Below, in pieces: positions 1 to 5,893 of a DNA stretch of 5,923 bases (positions are counted from its first letter, which is position 1; every line of letters begins with the position of its first letter). The notes under the pieces were generated by a model. That model did not search any database and was not told the origin of the DNA. It saw nothing but the letters and a program-made list of their open reading frames with translations. The position numbers were made by a program, and so were the translations under genes. Source of the stretch: an uncultured Lentisphaeria bacterium (lineage in GTDB: Bacteria; Verrucomicrobiota; Lentisphaeria; Victivallales; Victivallaceae); contig CAIJKT010000735.1 in assembly GCA_903821255.1 (NCBI GenBank), forward strand, positions 1 to 5,923, given 5' to 3'.

Positions 1-816
1 CCAGATCATCGGTTTCAATTTGTATTTTTTGCAGATTTTGGAAACCTTATCCAGATGGCGGTTGAAAATCTCGAAGCCGCGCTCATAGCCGAACATATCC
101 ATGAATCTGCCGCGTCCCAGGTCGTGAGTCTCGTCCATGCCGACATGAATGCGGCGGCTGCCGAAAACCCGGCTCCACATCGCAACCATCTTGTCAATCA
201 GCTTGTAAGTGCCTGCTTCGTCAACCAGCATTACGCCGGCGGTGTCTCTGATTTTGCCGTAGGGCGCCCAGCGCAGAATTTGTTCCAGATGCCCCAGGGT
301 TTGAATGCAGGCAATCATTTCAATGCCCAGCGCCGCGGCATAGGTGTCTATCGCTTTCAGTTCATCTTCCGTATAGGCGCCGCGCATATAGCCGAAATAC
401 GGCTCGTCCGGCAGCTTGTAGGTGTCTTCCGTGTACAGCATCGCCTGATTGTAACCCATCAGCGCCAGTTGACGCAGCCATTTCTTGAAATGCGGCACGG
501 TCATTACCGCGTTCCGGGAGCAGTCCAGCATAATGCCCAGCGACTTGAAGACGGTGCTTTCTTCAGACTCAAGCCCGGCCAGCAGCGTTCCGACAGCCCT
601 GGACGCCATGCTGATGCCGCCGTATTCAATCGTGGCGCTGCCGCCTTTGCAGGAGACTGCGGAACGTCCGGAAGTTTTTGATTTAATGAATTTTACCTGA
701 ATGCCGTCTTTGCCTTTGCCGGCAACCACCGGATATTCCTCCGCCAATGCGGACAACATGGAATGGAGTTCAACCGGAGCGTCCTGTTTTGACCAGTAAA
801 TCTGTTTAATGGACAT
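1..816 (-). CDS. GH20 family beta-hexosaminidase-type glycosidase, 3' part outside the window
   Basis: Only the first 272 codons are present; the gene runs off the left edge with no stop. By family knowledge, GH20 enzymes remove terminal beta-linked N-acetylhexosamine (some members remove glucosamine) by substrate-assisted catalysis. Residues 1 to about 88 look like the alpha/beta domain that precedes the GH20 barrel. The barrel then starts with LGIMLDCSRNAV (93-104), where R101 is the expected substrate-binding arginine. It continues with MGYNQAMLYTEDTY (120-133), IQTLGHLEQIL (171-181) and the diagnostic HVGMDE (224-229). D228 and E229 form the catalytic Asp-Glu pair. The pattern resembles the compact bacterial GcnA/GH20C-like branch. 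No signal peptide is visible, so a cytoplasmic enzyme acting on imported oligosaccharides is likely. The start is fixed by a strong AGGAGGA (821-827, reverse strand) four bases upstream of the ATG. It is divergent from the exosortase gene. The family call is firm; the exact substrate is unknown. Confidence 0.92.
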   Translation of the reverse strand, partial: MSIKQIYWSKQDAPVELHSMLSALAEEYPVVAGKGKDGIQVKFIKSKTSGRSAVSCKGGSATIEYGGISMASRAVGTLLAGLESEESTVFKSLGIMLDCSRNAVMTVPHFKKWLRQLALMGYNQAMLYTEDTYKLPDEPYFGYMRGAYTEDELKAIDTYAAALGIEMIACIQTLGHLEQILRWAPYGKIRDTAGVMLVDEAGTYKLIDKMVAMWSRVFGSRRIHVGMDETHDLGRGRFMDMFGYERGFEIFNRHLDKVSKICKKYKLKPMIW

Positions 817-1051
817 TCTGTCCTCCTGAAAAATATTTTTAATGAATATCAATCTGATAAATATACTGCTTTATCCAATAAAAAAAATGGATTTTTCACT
901 CATTGCCAATGACAAATTCAACTTTCTTCATCCCTGCCGGTTAATTTTGCTTTTCTGATTCTTGTAAAGATTATGATTTGTTTATAACTTAAATGAGGTT
1001 ATAGTTAATTTCCATGATGGTTTTTCCGCTGTCTGTTTTTATGGAGAAGTA
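817..1051. promoter_or_regulatory. AT-rich divergent spacer between the GH20 and exosortase genes
   Basis: This 235-base spacer is clearly more AT-rich than the flanking genes and must contain the 5' signals for both divergent genes. On the plus strand, two weak sigma70-like arrangements can be written: TTGTAA (962-967) with TATAAC (983-988) at a short 15-base spacing, and TTGCTT (947-952) with TATGAT (972-977) at a long 19-base spacing. Neither is convincing. Two short inverted repeats could be operators: ATCCA/TGGAT (873-877 and 888-892), and CATTG-C-CAATG (901-911). Arms this short are also expected by chance in AT-rich DNA. GGAG (1043-1046) is the ribosome-binding site of the exosortase gene, five bases before its ATG. 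I see no riboswitch or RNA gene. Confidence 0.45.
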
Positions 1052-1624
1052 ATGGATAATGCTTGCAAACAACCTGTTGTTTATCTGCTGGCGTCGGTCA
1101 TTTATATTGTTGCGGCGGAATGTCTGGCGTTGAACTTTGCGCCCGGCATCAGCGCCCTGTTCTGTCAACCGGCGGCCTGGCTGACGCATGCAGTCACCGG
1201 GTGGCCGCTGAGTGTGGATGACCATGTCTTTGTGCTGGAAACTCCGGATATAATGCTGCGCATTACGGACAAATGCTCCGGCTTCTCGTTTTTTCTGACG
1301 CTCCATGCGGTGATTCTGCTGGCATTGGCATTGAAAAACCGGAAATTAATGATCATTTCCATTCCGCCGGTATTAGCCGCGAGCTATGTCCTGGCGGTCT
1401 CGCTGAATGTTTGCCGCGTAATGTGCAGCTACCAGTTGAAACGGCTCCTGCCGGGCGATTTTTTCATCCCCTATGCCGGAATTCATCTGTTTATCGGAGT
1501 AATGATTTTCATCCCGGCGCTGATCCTGGCTTTCATCTTAATCAATAAAACACTATTAAGATTTGAAAACAGCTTATGTACGGTAAATAGTATTCCAAAC
1601 CGGAAGCACGGAGAAACAAAGTAA
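1052..1624 (+). CDS. xrtK: Exosortase, probably exosortase K (XrtK) type
   Basis: This 190-residue integral membrane protein belongs to the exosortase/archaeosortase family, transpeptidase-like proteases that cut substrates at a C-terminal sorting signal in the cytoplasmic membrane. All three expected catalytic residues are visible. C75 lies in the C-S-G motif of DKCSGFSFF, R122 in NVCRV (119-123), and H145 in GIHLFIG (143-149). Hydrophobic segments fall at about 8-28, 78-95, 99-121 and 144-166, with a less clear one near 32-50. It is much shorter than EpsH-type exosortases and has no extra C-terminal domain. The start at 1052 follows GGAG with a five-base gap. The next gene on the same strand encodes a protein with an exosortase-type signal, which is the arrangement known for XrtK and MSEP-CTERM. 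The last residues, about 182-190 (PNRKHGETK), are encoded by the left arm of an inverted-repeat element. The exosortase assignment is secure; the K subtype rests on size and neighbour. Confidence 0.88.
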   Translation: MDNACKQPVVYLLASVIYIVAAECLALNFAPGISALFCQPAAWLTHAVTGWPLSVDDHVFVLETPDIMLRITDKCSGFSFFLTLHAVILLALALKNRKLMIISIPPVLAASYVLAVSLNVCRVMCSYQLKRLLPGDFFIPYAGIHLFIGVMIFIPALILAFILINKTLLRFENSLCTVNSIPNRKHGETK

Positions 1625-1694
1625 AAAATGTGGAGGATCTGCGTTAAATTTAAATCGGGAAATATATTTTTTCTGTGCCTCTGTGGTTAACTTT
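1597..1694. repeat. Imperfect inverted-repeat element between exosortase and substrate genes
   Basis: The left arm (1598-1616, beginning AACC and containing GAAGCACGGAGAAA) pairs imperfectly with the reverse complement of the right arm (1668-1688). That reverse complement begins AACC and contains GAGGCACAGAAAAA; 11 of these 14 positions match. The right arm also holds two tandem units, TCTGTGCC (1672-1679) and TCTGTGGT (1680-1687). A related TCTGCGTTAAATTT (1638-1651) sits between the arms and resembles TCTGTGGTTAACTTT (1680-1694). From memory, CTCTGTG/GTTAA-type repeats of this kind recur between genes in many environmental bacterial genomes; I could not check this. The element encodes the exosortase C-terminus and its stop codon, and ends just before the weak ribosome-binding site (AAGG, 1700-1703) of the next gene. 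It contains no gene of its own and may be a degenerate non-autonomous element. Confidence 0.5.
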
Positions 1695-1711
1695 TAAGAA
1701 AGGTATGCAAA

Positions 1712-4555
1712 ATGAGTCTGTTCAAGCACAAAATCGAACTCGGGCCGGCCGCCGATCCGCACTGGCTGCTGCTGGCGGTGTCACTGCCGCAAATTATCGT
1801 CGTGGCGATTCTGATGAGCGGGCTCGGACTGATTATCGGCGACATCACCTCGGCGCAACTGAGCAAATACGCCTGGCTGCTGGGAGCCGCCTCGCTTAAT
1901 ATCCTTTTCTGGACGGGGTTCAGCATTTACCGCTGCTGCCGGAAGAAATCATCAGGGCCGCTGGTGTCGCTGTTTCTGCTGTGGAGCCAGATACTGGTGC
2001 TTGCATTCAGCCTGCTCATGCTGTCGGAGGCGGTGCCGGGAACAGTCAATAACTTCATCTTCCCGGTCGAGACTTATTACGGCTATCTGTTCACTTTTTT
2101 CATGCCCGGCATCTTCTATCCGCTGCTGATTTTCGCGCAGACGCCGCTGCACATGCAACTGAAGAAGGAAACACTGATTTCCATCGTCATTATCGCCGCC
2201 GTGACCGGACTGGTTTATGTTCTGCTTTATCTGTTCCGGATGTCCAGCTACCTGTTTACCTCGGTCATCCTGCATCAAATCATGTTTTTCTGCACAGTAG
2301 TCGTGGTAATCGTGCTTTCGGTAATCTTTTTTACGGTGCTGCTGCGCCTGGCGGAACTCGTTTACCACCGGATTGAAAAGCATCCGGCGCTGATGGTTGC
2401 CTATACCGCCGTGATCGCGCTGGTGCTCCCGCTGGCCGGACTGCTGCTGAATATAACCATTCCATTCCCGGTCGATTTCCAGGACTGGCGGGTTTACGCG
2501 CTGACGATCCTCAACGGTATCGTGCTGCTGATTCCGTTCGGACGGAACCGCTGGCTCAATCTGCTGCTGTTTTTCTACAAAGCCATGCTCTACCCGTTCT
2601 GTTTATATTTTTTCCTGGTCTTTCTGCCGTATCTGCCGCTGGCGCTGTTTGCGATACTTGCCGCAGGCATGGGCTTCCTGATGCTCTCGCCGACGCTGCT
2701 GTTCTATGTGCAGTCCAGACGGATTTACTGCGACTTCAAACTGCTGTCGAATGACTTCAGCAGGCAACTGCTGCTGATTACCGGCATTGCCGGGATACTG
2801 CTGCTGCCGCTGTGGTATACAGCCGGAAGCATCTGCGACCGGATTGTGATAAACCCGGCGCTGGATTTTGTCTTCAGCAGCGATTACGCCAAAAGCGCGG
2901 ACAGCATTGCCGCCGGCAAACCCAGGATCAAGTCAGTCATCGCCAAAATCAATGACTGGAAACACGGCGTGGAAATGCCGTATCTCGACTTTTATTATCA
3001 ATGGCTGGTGTTCGACAACCTGACCATTCCCGACAAGAAACTGAAGGAAATGTACGAGAAGATATTCGACGAGGAATTTAAATCCGGCTGGCGGCATTCT
3101 TCTTTCCGGCAGATCCGGCGGTTCCCCAGGCAGCGCCTCTCCGGACTGGAAAAACATCTGCCCAACCCGCAGATCGCAATCGTTTCCGCGCAATCCGAAA
3201 TCAAGCCTCTCGGCGACGGCACGGTTAAAAACCGCGTCCGGCTGGAGATCAAAAACAATTCCGGCAGCAGCAACTCGGAATTTGTGACGGAAATCAAACT
3301 GCCGCGCGAGGTTTTCATCAGCGGATTCTGGCTGAAAGTGGACGGACAGGAAGTTCCCGGTAAAATCTTCGAGCGCAAGAGCGCGCTGTGGACCTACGAA
3401 ATGATTACGGAGACTTCCCGCCGCGACCCCGGCATCCTGTTTTATAATACTCCGCTGACTGTCAGGCTGCATGTATATCCGTTCAGCATCGGCGAAACCA
3501 GACAGGCGGATGTCGAATTTCTCTATCCGTCCATGCTCCGGCCCGACATCAGCATCGGCGGCGTCAGGATTGACGCCGCCCCCGGACAAAATGAAAGCGC
3601 CGACAACGGCAATCTGGTGGTGATGCCGCCGGAACAGATTGCGGGCATGCCGCTTTTCGAGCGCCAGCCAGTGCTAGAATTCGTCATCAACCGACGGGAT
3701 ATGGAAGCGGCGCTGAATCATAACGGGCGCATGCTGAAACGGATCGCGGAACTGTTCCGGATCAGGGAATACAATCTCTCGGTCGCCGCACTCGACGCCA
3801 AAGTACTGCTGCACAACCGGGACATTGGCAATCTGCCCGAAGACGTCAAACTCCTGGAGCAGACGCAGCCCGGCAGTCCCGCCGATACTGGCTTCATGCC
3901 GGAAAGAACCATCAAACAGCGGCTGCTGGAATGGGAGCAGAGCAAATCCCCGGATAAGTTTCCGGTAATCGTCTATATCTGCTCCAAACCGGAAAAGATC
4001 AATCTGCGCGATTTTGACTACTTCGATATGCTGATGCCGGAAACCGGCTTCTTTGTCGTCTCTGACATGGCGGGCAATCTGCAGAAATTCGATATCGCCG
4101 GAAACCGTGTCTCCGCCCTGGACATCCGGCCGAAATTAAGAAAAACATTCCGCGTCGGCATCTGGCAGATACTCCCCGCGGACCAGCCTTATATCACCGC
4201 CGTGGCGAAAGACAAACCGATGCTCTACAAACAGGCGCAGGAAATGCTGAACAACTACATGGTGATGCTCTATAATCCCTCGCTGAAAGCCCGGACTTAT
4301 CCCCGGCTGGTCAGTGAAAGCAAAAAGACCGGCATCATGCTGCCGCTGACGTCCTACATCGTGCTTGAGAGTTCCTCTCAGTGGAAAATGCTGGAGCGCG
4401 TGGAAAAGCACAAATTGAGAAACCGTTCCGAGCTGGAAAAAGATGAAGTGGACGCACCTGCCCCCTCCGCCTGGTTGCTGCTTATCGGGTTTGCGGCATT
4501 CTTCCTGTTCCACAACCGCAGGCAGATACTCCGCGGCAAAGAAGAAAATTGTTAG
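1712..4555 (+). CDS. MSEP-CTERM-type exosortase substrate: polytopic membrane protein with VIT-like domain
   Basis: This 947-residue protein has three parts. Residues 1-375 hold about 11 hydrophobic segments, roughly at 18-43, 54-73, 83-104, 124-142, 153-175, 185-212, 227-248, 259-276, 283-304, 305-332 and 352-371. Residues about 380-910 are hydrophilic. They include a VIT (vault/inter-alpha-trypsin) domain at about 487-606, with the conserved pattern ISGFWLKVDGQEVPGKIFERK (536-556), YE (562-563), RDPGIL (571-576), and PFSIGETR (590-597) leading to FLYP. Further on, GIMLPLTSYIVLES (874-887) resembles the segment that closes many VIT/VWA proteins. I see no DxSxS metal site, so any VWA fold is degenerate. 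The C-terminus carries DAPAPSAW (914-921), a hydrophobic stretch (921-934) and a basic tail with R936, R937 and R941, the three-part layout of an exosortase signal. It lies 87 bases after the exosortase gene and is probably its dedicated substrate. AAGG (1700-1703) precedes the ATG by eight bases. The protein's biological role is unknown. Confidence 0.87.
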   Translation: MSLFKHKIELGPAADPHWLLLAVSLPQIIVVAILMSGLGLIIGDITSAQLSKYAWLLGAASLNILFWTGFSIYRCCRKKSSGPLVSLFLLWSQILVLAFSLLMLSEAVPGTVNNFIFPVETYYGYLFTFFMPGIFYPLLIFAQTPLHMQLKKETLISIVIIAAVTGLVYVLLYLFRMSSYLFTSVILHQIMFFCTVVVVIVLSVIFFTVLLRLAELVYHRIEKHPALMVAYTAVIALVLPLAGLLLNITIPFPVDFQDWRVYALTILNGIVLLIPFGRNRWLNLLLFFYKAMLYPFCLYFFLVFLPYLPLALFAILAAGMGFLMLSPTLLFYVQSRRIYCDFKLLSNDFSRQLLLITGIAGILLLPLWYTAGSICDRIVINPALDFVFSSDYAKSADSIAAGKPRIKSVIAKINDWKHGVEMPYLDFYYQWLVFDNLTIPDKKLKEMYEKIFDEEFKSGWRHSSFRQIRRFPRQRLSGLEKHLPNPQIAIVSAQSEIKPLGDGTVKNRVRLEIKNNSGSSNSEFVTEIKLPREVFISGFWLKVDGQEVPGKIFERKSALWTYEMITETSRRDPGILFYNTPLTVRLHVYPFSIGETRQADVEFLYPSMLRPDISIGGVRIDAAPGQNESADNGNLVVMPPEQIAGMPLFERQPVLEFVINRRDMEAALNHNGRMLKRIAELFRIREYNLSVAALDAKVLLHNRDIGNLPEDVKLLEQTQPGSPADTGFMPERTIKQRLLEWEQSKSPDKFPVIVYICSKPEKINLRDFDYFDMLMPETGFFVVSDMAGNLQKFDIAGNRVSALDIRPKLRKTFRVGIWQILPADQPYITAVAKDKPMLYKQAQEMLNNYMVMLYNPSLKARTYPRLVSESKKTGIMLPLTSYIVLESSSQWKMLERVEKHKLRNRSELEKDEVDAPAPSAWLLLIGFAAFFLFHNRRQILRGKEENC
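4451..4516 (+). other. C-terminal exosortase sorting signal within the 947-residue protein
   Basis: This is the coding segment for residues 914-935: the motif DAPAPSAW followed by the hydrophobic run to F933, before the basic cluster. The order of short motif, transmembrane helix and positive tail matches PEP-CTERM-like signals. The core P-A-P-S-A-W aligns with the classical P-E-P-S-T-W, with Ala in place of the usual Glu. Cleavage would be expected within or near the motif, leaving the rest of the protein anchored by its N-terminal helices. The cleavage site is inferred by analogy only. Confidence 0.75.
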
Positions 4556-4562
4556 CACATCA

Positions 4563-4593
4563 GGAGCTGTAAAGTTTATTTTTGTACGGCTCT
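4563..4593 (+). terminator. Possible transcript-end hairpin after the sorting-pair genes
   Basis: GAGCTGTA (4564-4571) can pair with TACGGCTC (4585-4592), with one G-U wobble and a further G-U at the base, around a 13-base loop. It begins nine bases after the stop codon, where a terminator is expected. The downstream side lacks a run of T, so it is not a classical intrinsic terminator. It could instead be a 3'-end stabilising stem or a chance fold. Confidence 0.35.
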
Positions 4594-4615
4594 GGAAAGT
4601 TCGTCAGCGTTGAAT

Positions 4616-4627
4616 ATAATGCATTAT
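4616..4627. repeat. Perfect 12-bp palindrome
   Basis: ATAATGCATTAT is identical to its reverse complement over all 12 bases. It lies in the spacer about 170 bases before the lipoprotein start and about 60 bases after the previous stop. It could be a binding site for a dimeric regulator, but its AT-rich makeup makes a chance origin plausible. Confidence 0.35.
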
Positions 4628-4786
4628 CTTATAGCCATTCTCGAAAGGTGTAAAGTCATCTTGTAAGAAAGAGTTAATTATAAACTGTTCTAATGGCATT
4701 TAAACTTTTCTGATTTGATTATTTTTAGAATGTCGCTATTTTTATTGAATGGAGTAATGATTGATATACAAAAAAATCAAGGAGAA

Positions 4787-4792
4787 GGGAGG
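4787..4792 (+). promoter_or_regulatory. Ribosome-binding site that decides the lipoprotein start
   Basis: GGGAGG lies six bases before the ATG at 4799. The open frame extends upstream to a TTG at 4715 and an ATG at 4757. The TTG shows no good ribosome-binding sequence. The ATG at 4757 has only a GGAG two bases away, which is too close. Starting at 4799 also puts the hydrophobic signal peptide at the N-terminus. Confidence 0.7.
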
Positions 4793-4798
4793 CGGAAG

Positions 4799-5461
4799 AT
4801 GAGTGGAGGAAGAGGATCTTTATTAGTGGCGGCGGGAATTGCCATGCTTGCGGGATTGCTCGGAAGCGGGTGCGCAACGAACCGGGGAATTCTGGATGTG
4901 CAAGTAAACCAACCCCTGAATCCGGATTCAGGCCCCGCGGTGATGATTGCCCGCGTTACCGACTGCCGTAAGTTCGAGGAGGCGCCAGCCGACCCTTCGA
5001 TCCCCTCTCTCAAGGGAAATGAGATCAGCGACAAAGCCATAACCTCACGTGCGATAGCCCGCAAACGCAATACATTTGGAAAAGCTCTCGGGGACATTCT
5101 TCTGCCCGAAGGCAGAACCGTGGAAAACGTGGTTCGGGATGCGCTGGTGAAGTCATTTCGCGAGGCTGGATATCGCGTAATAGACAATGCCTCGCAGTCA
5201 AAGGAAAAGTATGTGACTATAGAGGCGGATATAGAACAATTCTGGGCATGGTGCAATCCCGGATTCTGGTCTATTTCACTCAATTTTGAAGCTAAAGTTA
5301 AAATCAAAGGCGCTGTTCCGCCATTCACGGACGGCGAGACGGTGCGCGGGTATGTCGAGACGCACACGCAGATGGCTGACACAAGCGCATGGCTGAACGC
5401 GATCAACAAGGGAATAGAAGCGTTTTCCGGAGAAGTGAAGAAACGGCTTGAGAAGAAATAA
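4799..5461 (+). CDS. Putative YajG-like lipoprotein
   Basis: The 220-residue product begins with a short polar stretch containing R5, then a hydrophobic segment (8-22) ending in LLGSGC. C25 is the likely lipidated cysteine. The residue three before it is Gly rather than the usual Leu, Val or Ile, so the lipobox is slightly unusual. The mature part has beta-strand-like VMIARVTDCRKFEE (48-61), GDILLPEGRTVENVVRDALVKSFREAGYRVI (98-128), and YVTIEADIEQFWAWCNPGFWSISLNFEAKVKIKG (138-171). It ends in an amphipathic helix with a basic terminus. This order (Asp/Arg-rich strand, gly-rich loop, helix with 'GYRV', then a tryptophan-rich strand pair) is like the YajG family of uncharacterised envelope lipoproteins. 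The family match is from pattern recognition and is moderate; the lipoprotein call is stronger. It sits alone, convergent with the Sel1 gene. Function unknown. Confidence 0.8.
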   Translation: MSGGRGSLLVAAGIAMLAGLLGSGCATNRGILDVQVNQPLNPDSGPAVMIARVTDCRKFEEAPADPSIPSLKGNEISDKAITSRAIARKRNTFGKALGDILLPEGRTVENVVRDALVKSFREAGYRVIDNASQSKEKYVTIEADIEQFWAWCNPGFWSISLNFEAKVKIKGAVPPFTDGETVRGYVETHTQMADTSAWLNAINKGIEAFSGEVKKRLEKK

Positions 5462-5493
5462 CCAGTCAAAATACCCGGAGATGATTTCATGCA

Positions 5494-5537
5494 TTGCCGG
5501 CAAGGCACATACCTGAAAGTATGTAACTGGCCGGCAA
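5494..5537. terminator. Two-part hairpin between convergent genes, possible bidirectional terminator
   Basis: An outer stem of eight perfect pairs joins TTGCCGGC (5494-5501) to GCCGGCAA (5530-5537). An inner stem of six perfect pairs joins ACATAC (5507-5512) to GTATGT (5519-5524) around the six-base loop CTGAAA. A symmetrical five-by-five internal loop separates them. It lies 32 bases after the lipoprotein stop and about 60 bases beyond the stop of the convergent Sel1 gene, so it could serve both. Neither side has a T-run, so it would not be a typical intrinsic terminator. TTGCCGGCAA (5494-5503) is also a perfect palindrome on its own. Confidence 0.6.
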
Positions 5538-5599
5538 GCACTTAGCAGGGTATATCCACTTCACGTCCTTCATGGTGATATTCACAACATGCGGGATTT

Positions 5600-5893
5600 C
5601 TATTTTTTCCGTTGCTTGATTACTTCAAGCAATTCACGGGCCTGCTCATAGCCCTGTTTCGCAGATTTCCGGAACCATTTGGCAGCTTCAACTTTATTTT
5701 TTATGATGCCGTCACCGAATTGATAGCAGCAGCCAAGCAAGTATTGCGCTTCAGCATCGCCCTGCCCGGCATCATTACGGTACTGTTTTACTGCGTCAAC
5801 AAGTTCTTTCTTTATGCTGATGCATTTTGCATAACGTTTTCTAAGCAAATCCAGCTTTTTCGTACTATTAGGTTCAATTTTTACAGATTTCAT
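5600..5893 (-). CDS. Small Sel1-repeat (SLR) protein
   Basis: The product is 97 residues. By family knowledge, Sel1-like repeats are TPR-like helical pairs that scaffold protein-protein contacts. One complete repeat is visible at about 46-81: DAEAQYLLGCCYQFGDG followed by KVEAAKWFRKSAKQGYEQA. It has the hallmark AxxLGxxYxxG and EAxxWxxxxAxxG patterns. Before it, VDAVKQYRNDAGQG (32-45) looks like the second half of an earlier, worn repeat, and EQARELL (83-89) starts a third. The N-terminus (1-22) is charged with no signal peptide, so the protein is probably cytoplasmic, unlike many exported SLR proteins. The start at 5893 is supported by AGGA seven bases upstream on the coding strand, with AAGG also abutting it. 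Longer SLR proteins are common, so this may be a trimmed relative, but the frame is intact. Its base composition looks more AT-rich than the sorting-pair genes. Confidence 0.82.
   Translation of the reverse strand: MKSVKIEPNSTKKLDLLRKRYAKCISIKKELVDAVKQYRNDAGQGDAEAQYLLGCCYQFGDGIIKNKVEAAKWFRKSAKQGYEQARELLEVIKQRKK

Larger units (their letters stand above)
4556..4798. promoter_or_regulatory. AT-rich spacer upstream of the lipoprotein gene
   Basis: This 243-base non-coding stretch separates the sorting pair from the lipoprotein gene, so the latter probably has its own promoter. It contains a hairpin near its left end and a perfect 12-bp palindrome (4616-4627), each listed separately. A weak promoter-like pair is TTGATT (4715-4720) and TATTTT (4737-4742) with a 16-base gap, about 55 bases before the chosen ATG. 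I would not rely on it. I see no structured RNA or short gene with a credible ribosome-binding site. Confidence 0.35.

Noticed and set aside
55..681. 208-codon open frame on the plus strand across the GH20 gene
   Set aside because: It is antisense to an enzyme with clear GH20 motifs, has no convincing ribosome-binding site, and its translation shows no recognisable domain.
873..911. Short inverted repeats ATCCA/TGGAT and CATTG/CAATG as operators
   Set aside because: Five-base arms in AT-rich DNA are expected by chance and they do not match a regulator site I know.
1021..1051. ATG at 1041 as the exosortase start
   Set aside because: It lies in a different frame from the exosortase and is followed at once by TAA in the 1050 region; the ATG at 1052 has the ribosome-binding site.
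2933..3589. 218-codon open frame on the minus strand within the substrate gene
   Set aside because: It is the complement of the VIT-domain coding region, which has strong family motifs. The translation looks like a shadow with no domain.
4715..4798. Upstream extension of the lipoprotein frame to a TTG or to the ATG at 4757
   Set aside because: It would place 14 or 28 extra residues before the signal peptide, with poor ribosome-binding spacing; GGGAGG at 4787-4792 favours the ATG at 4799.
4777..5541. 254-codon open frame on the minus strand, longer than the lipoprotein gene opposite it
   Set aside because: The plus-strand gene has a strong ribosome-binding site, a lipoprotein signal peptide and family-like motifs. 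The minus frame has none of these and runs through the hairpin in the convergent spacer.
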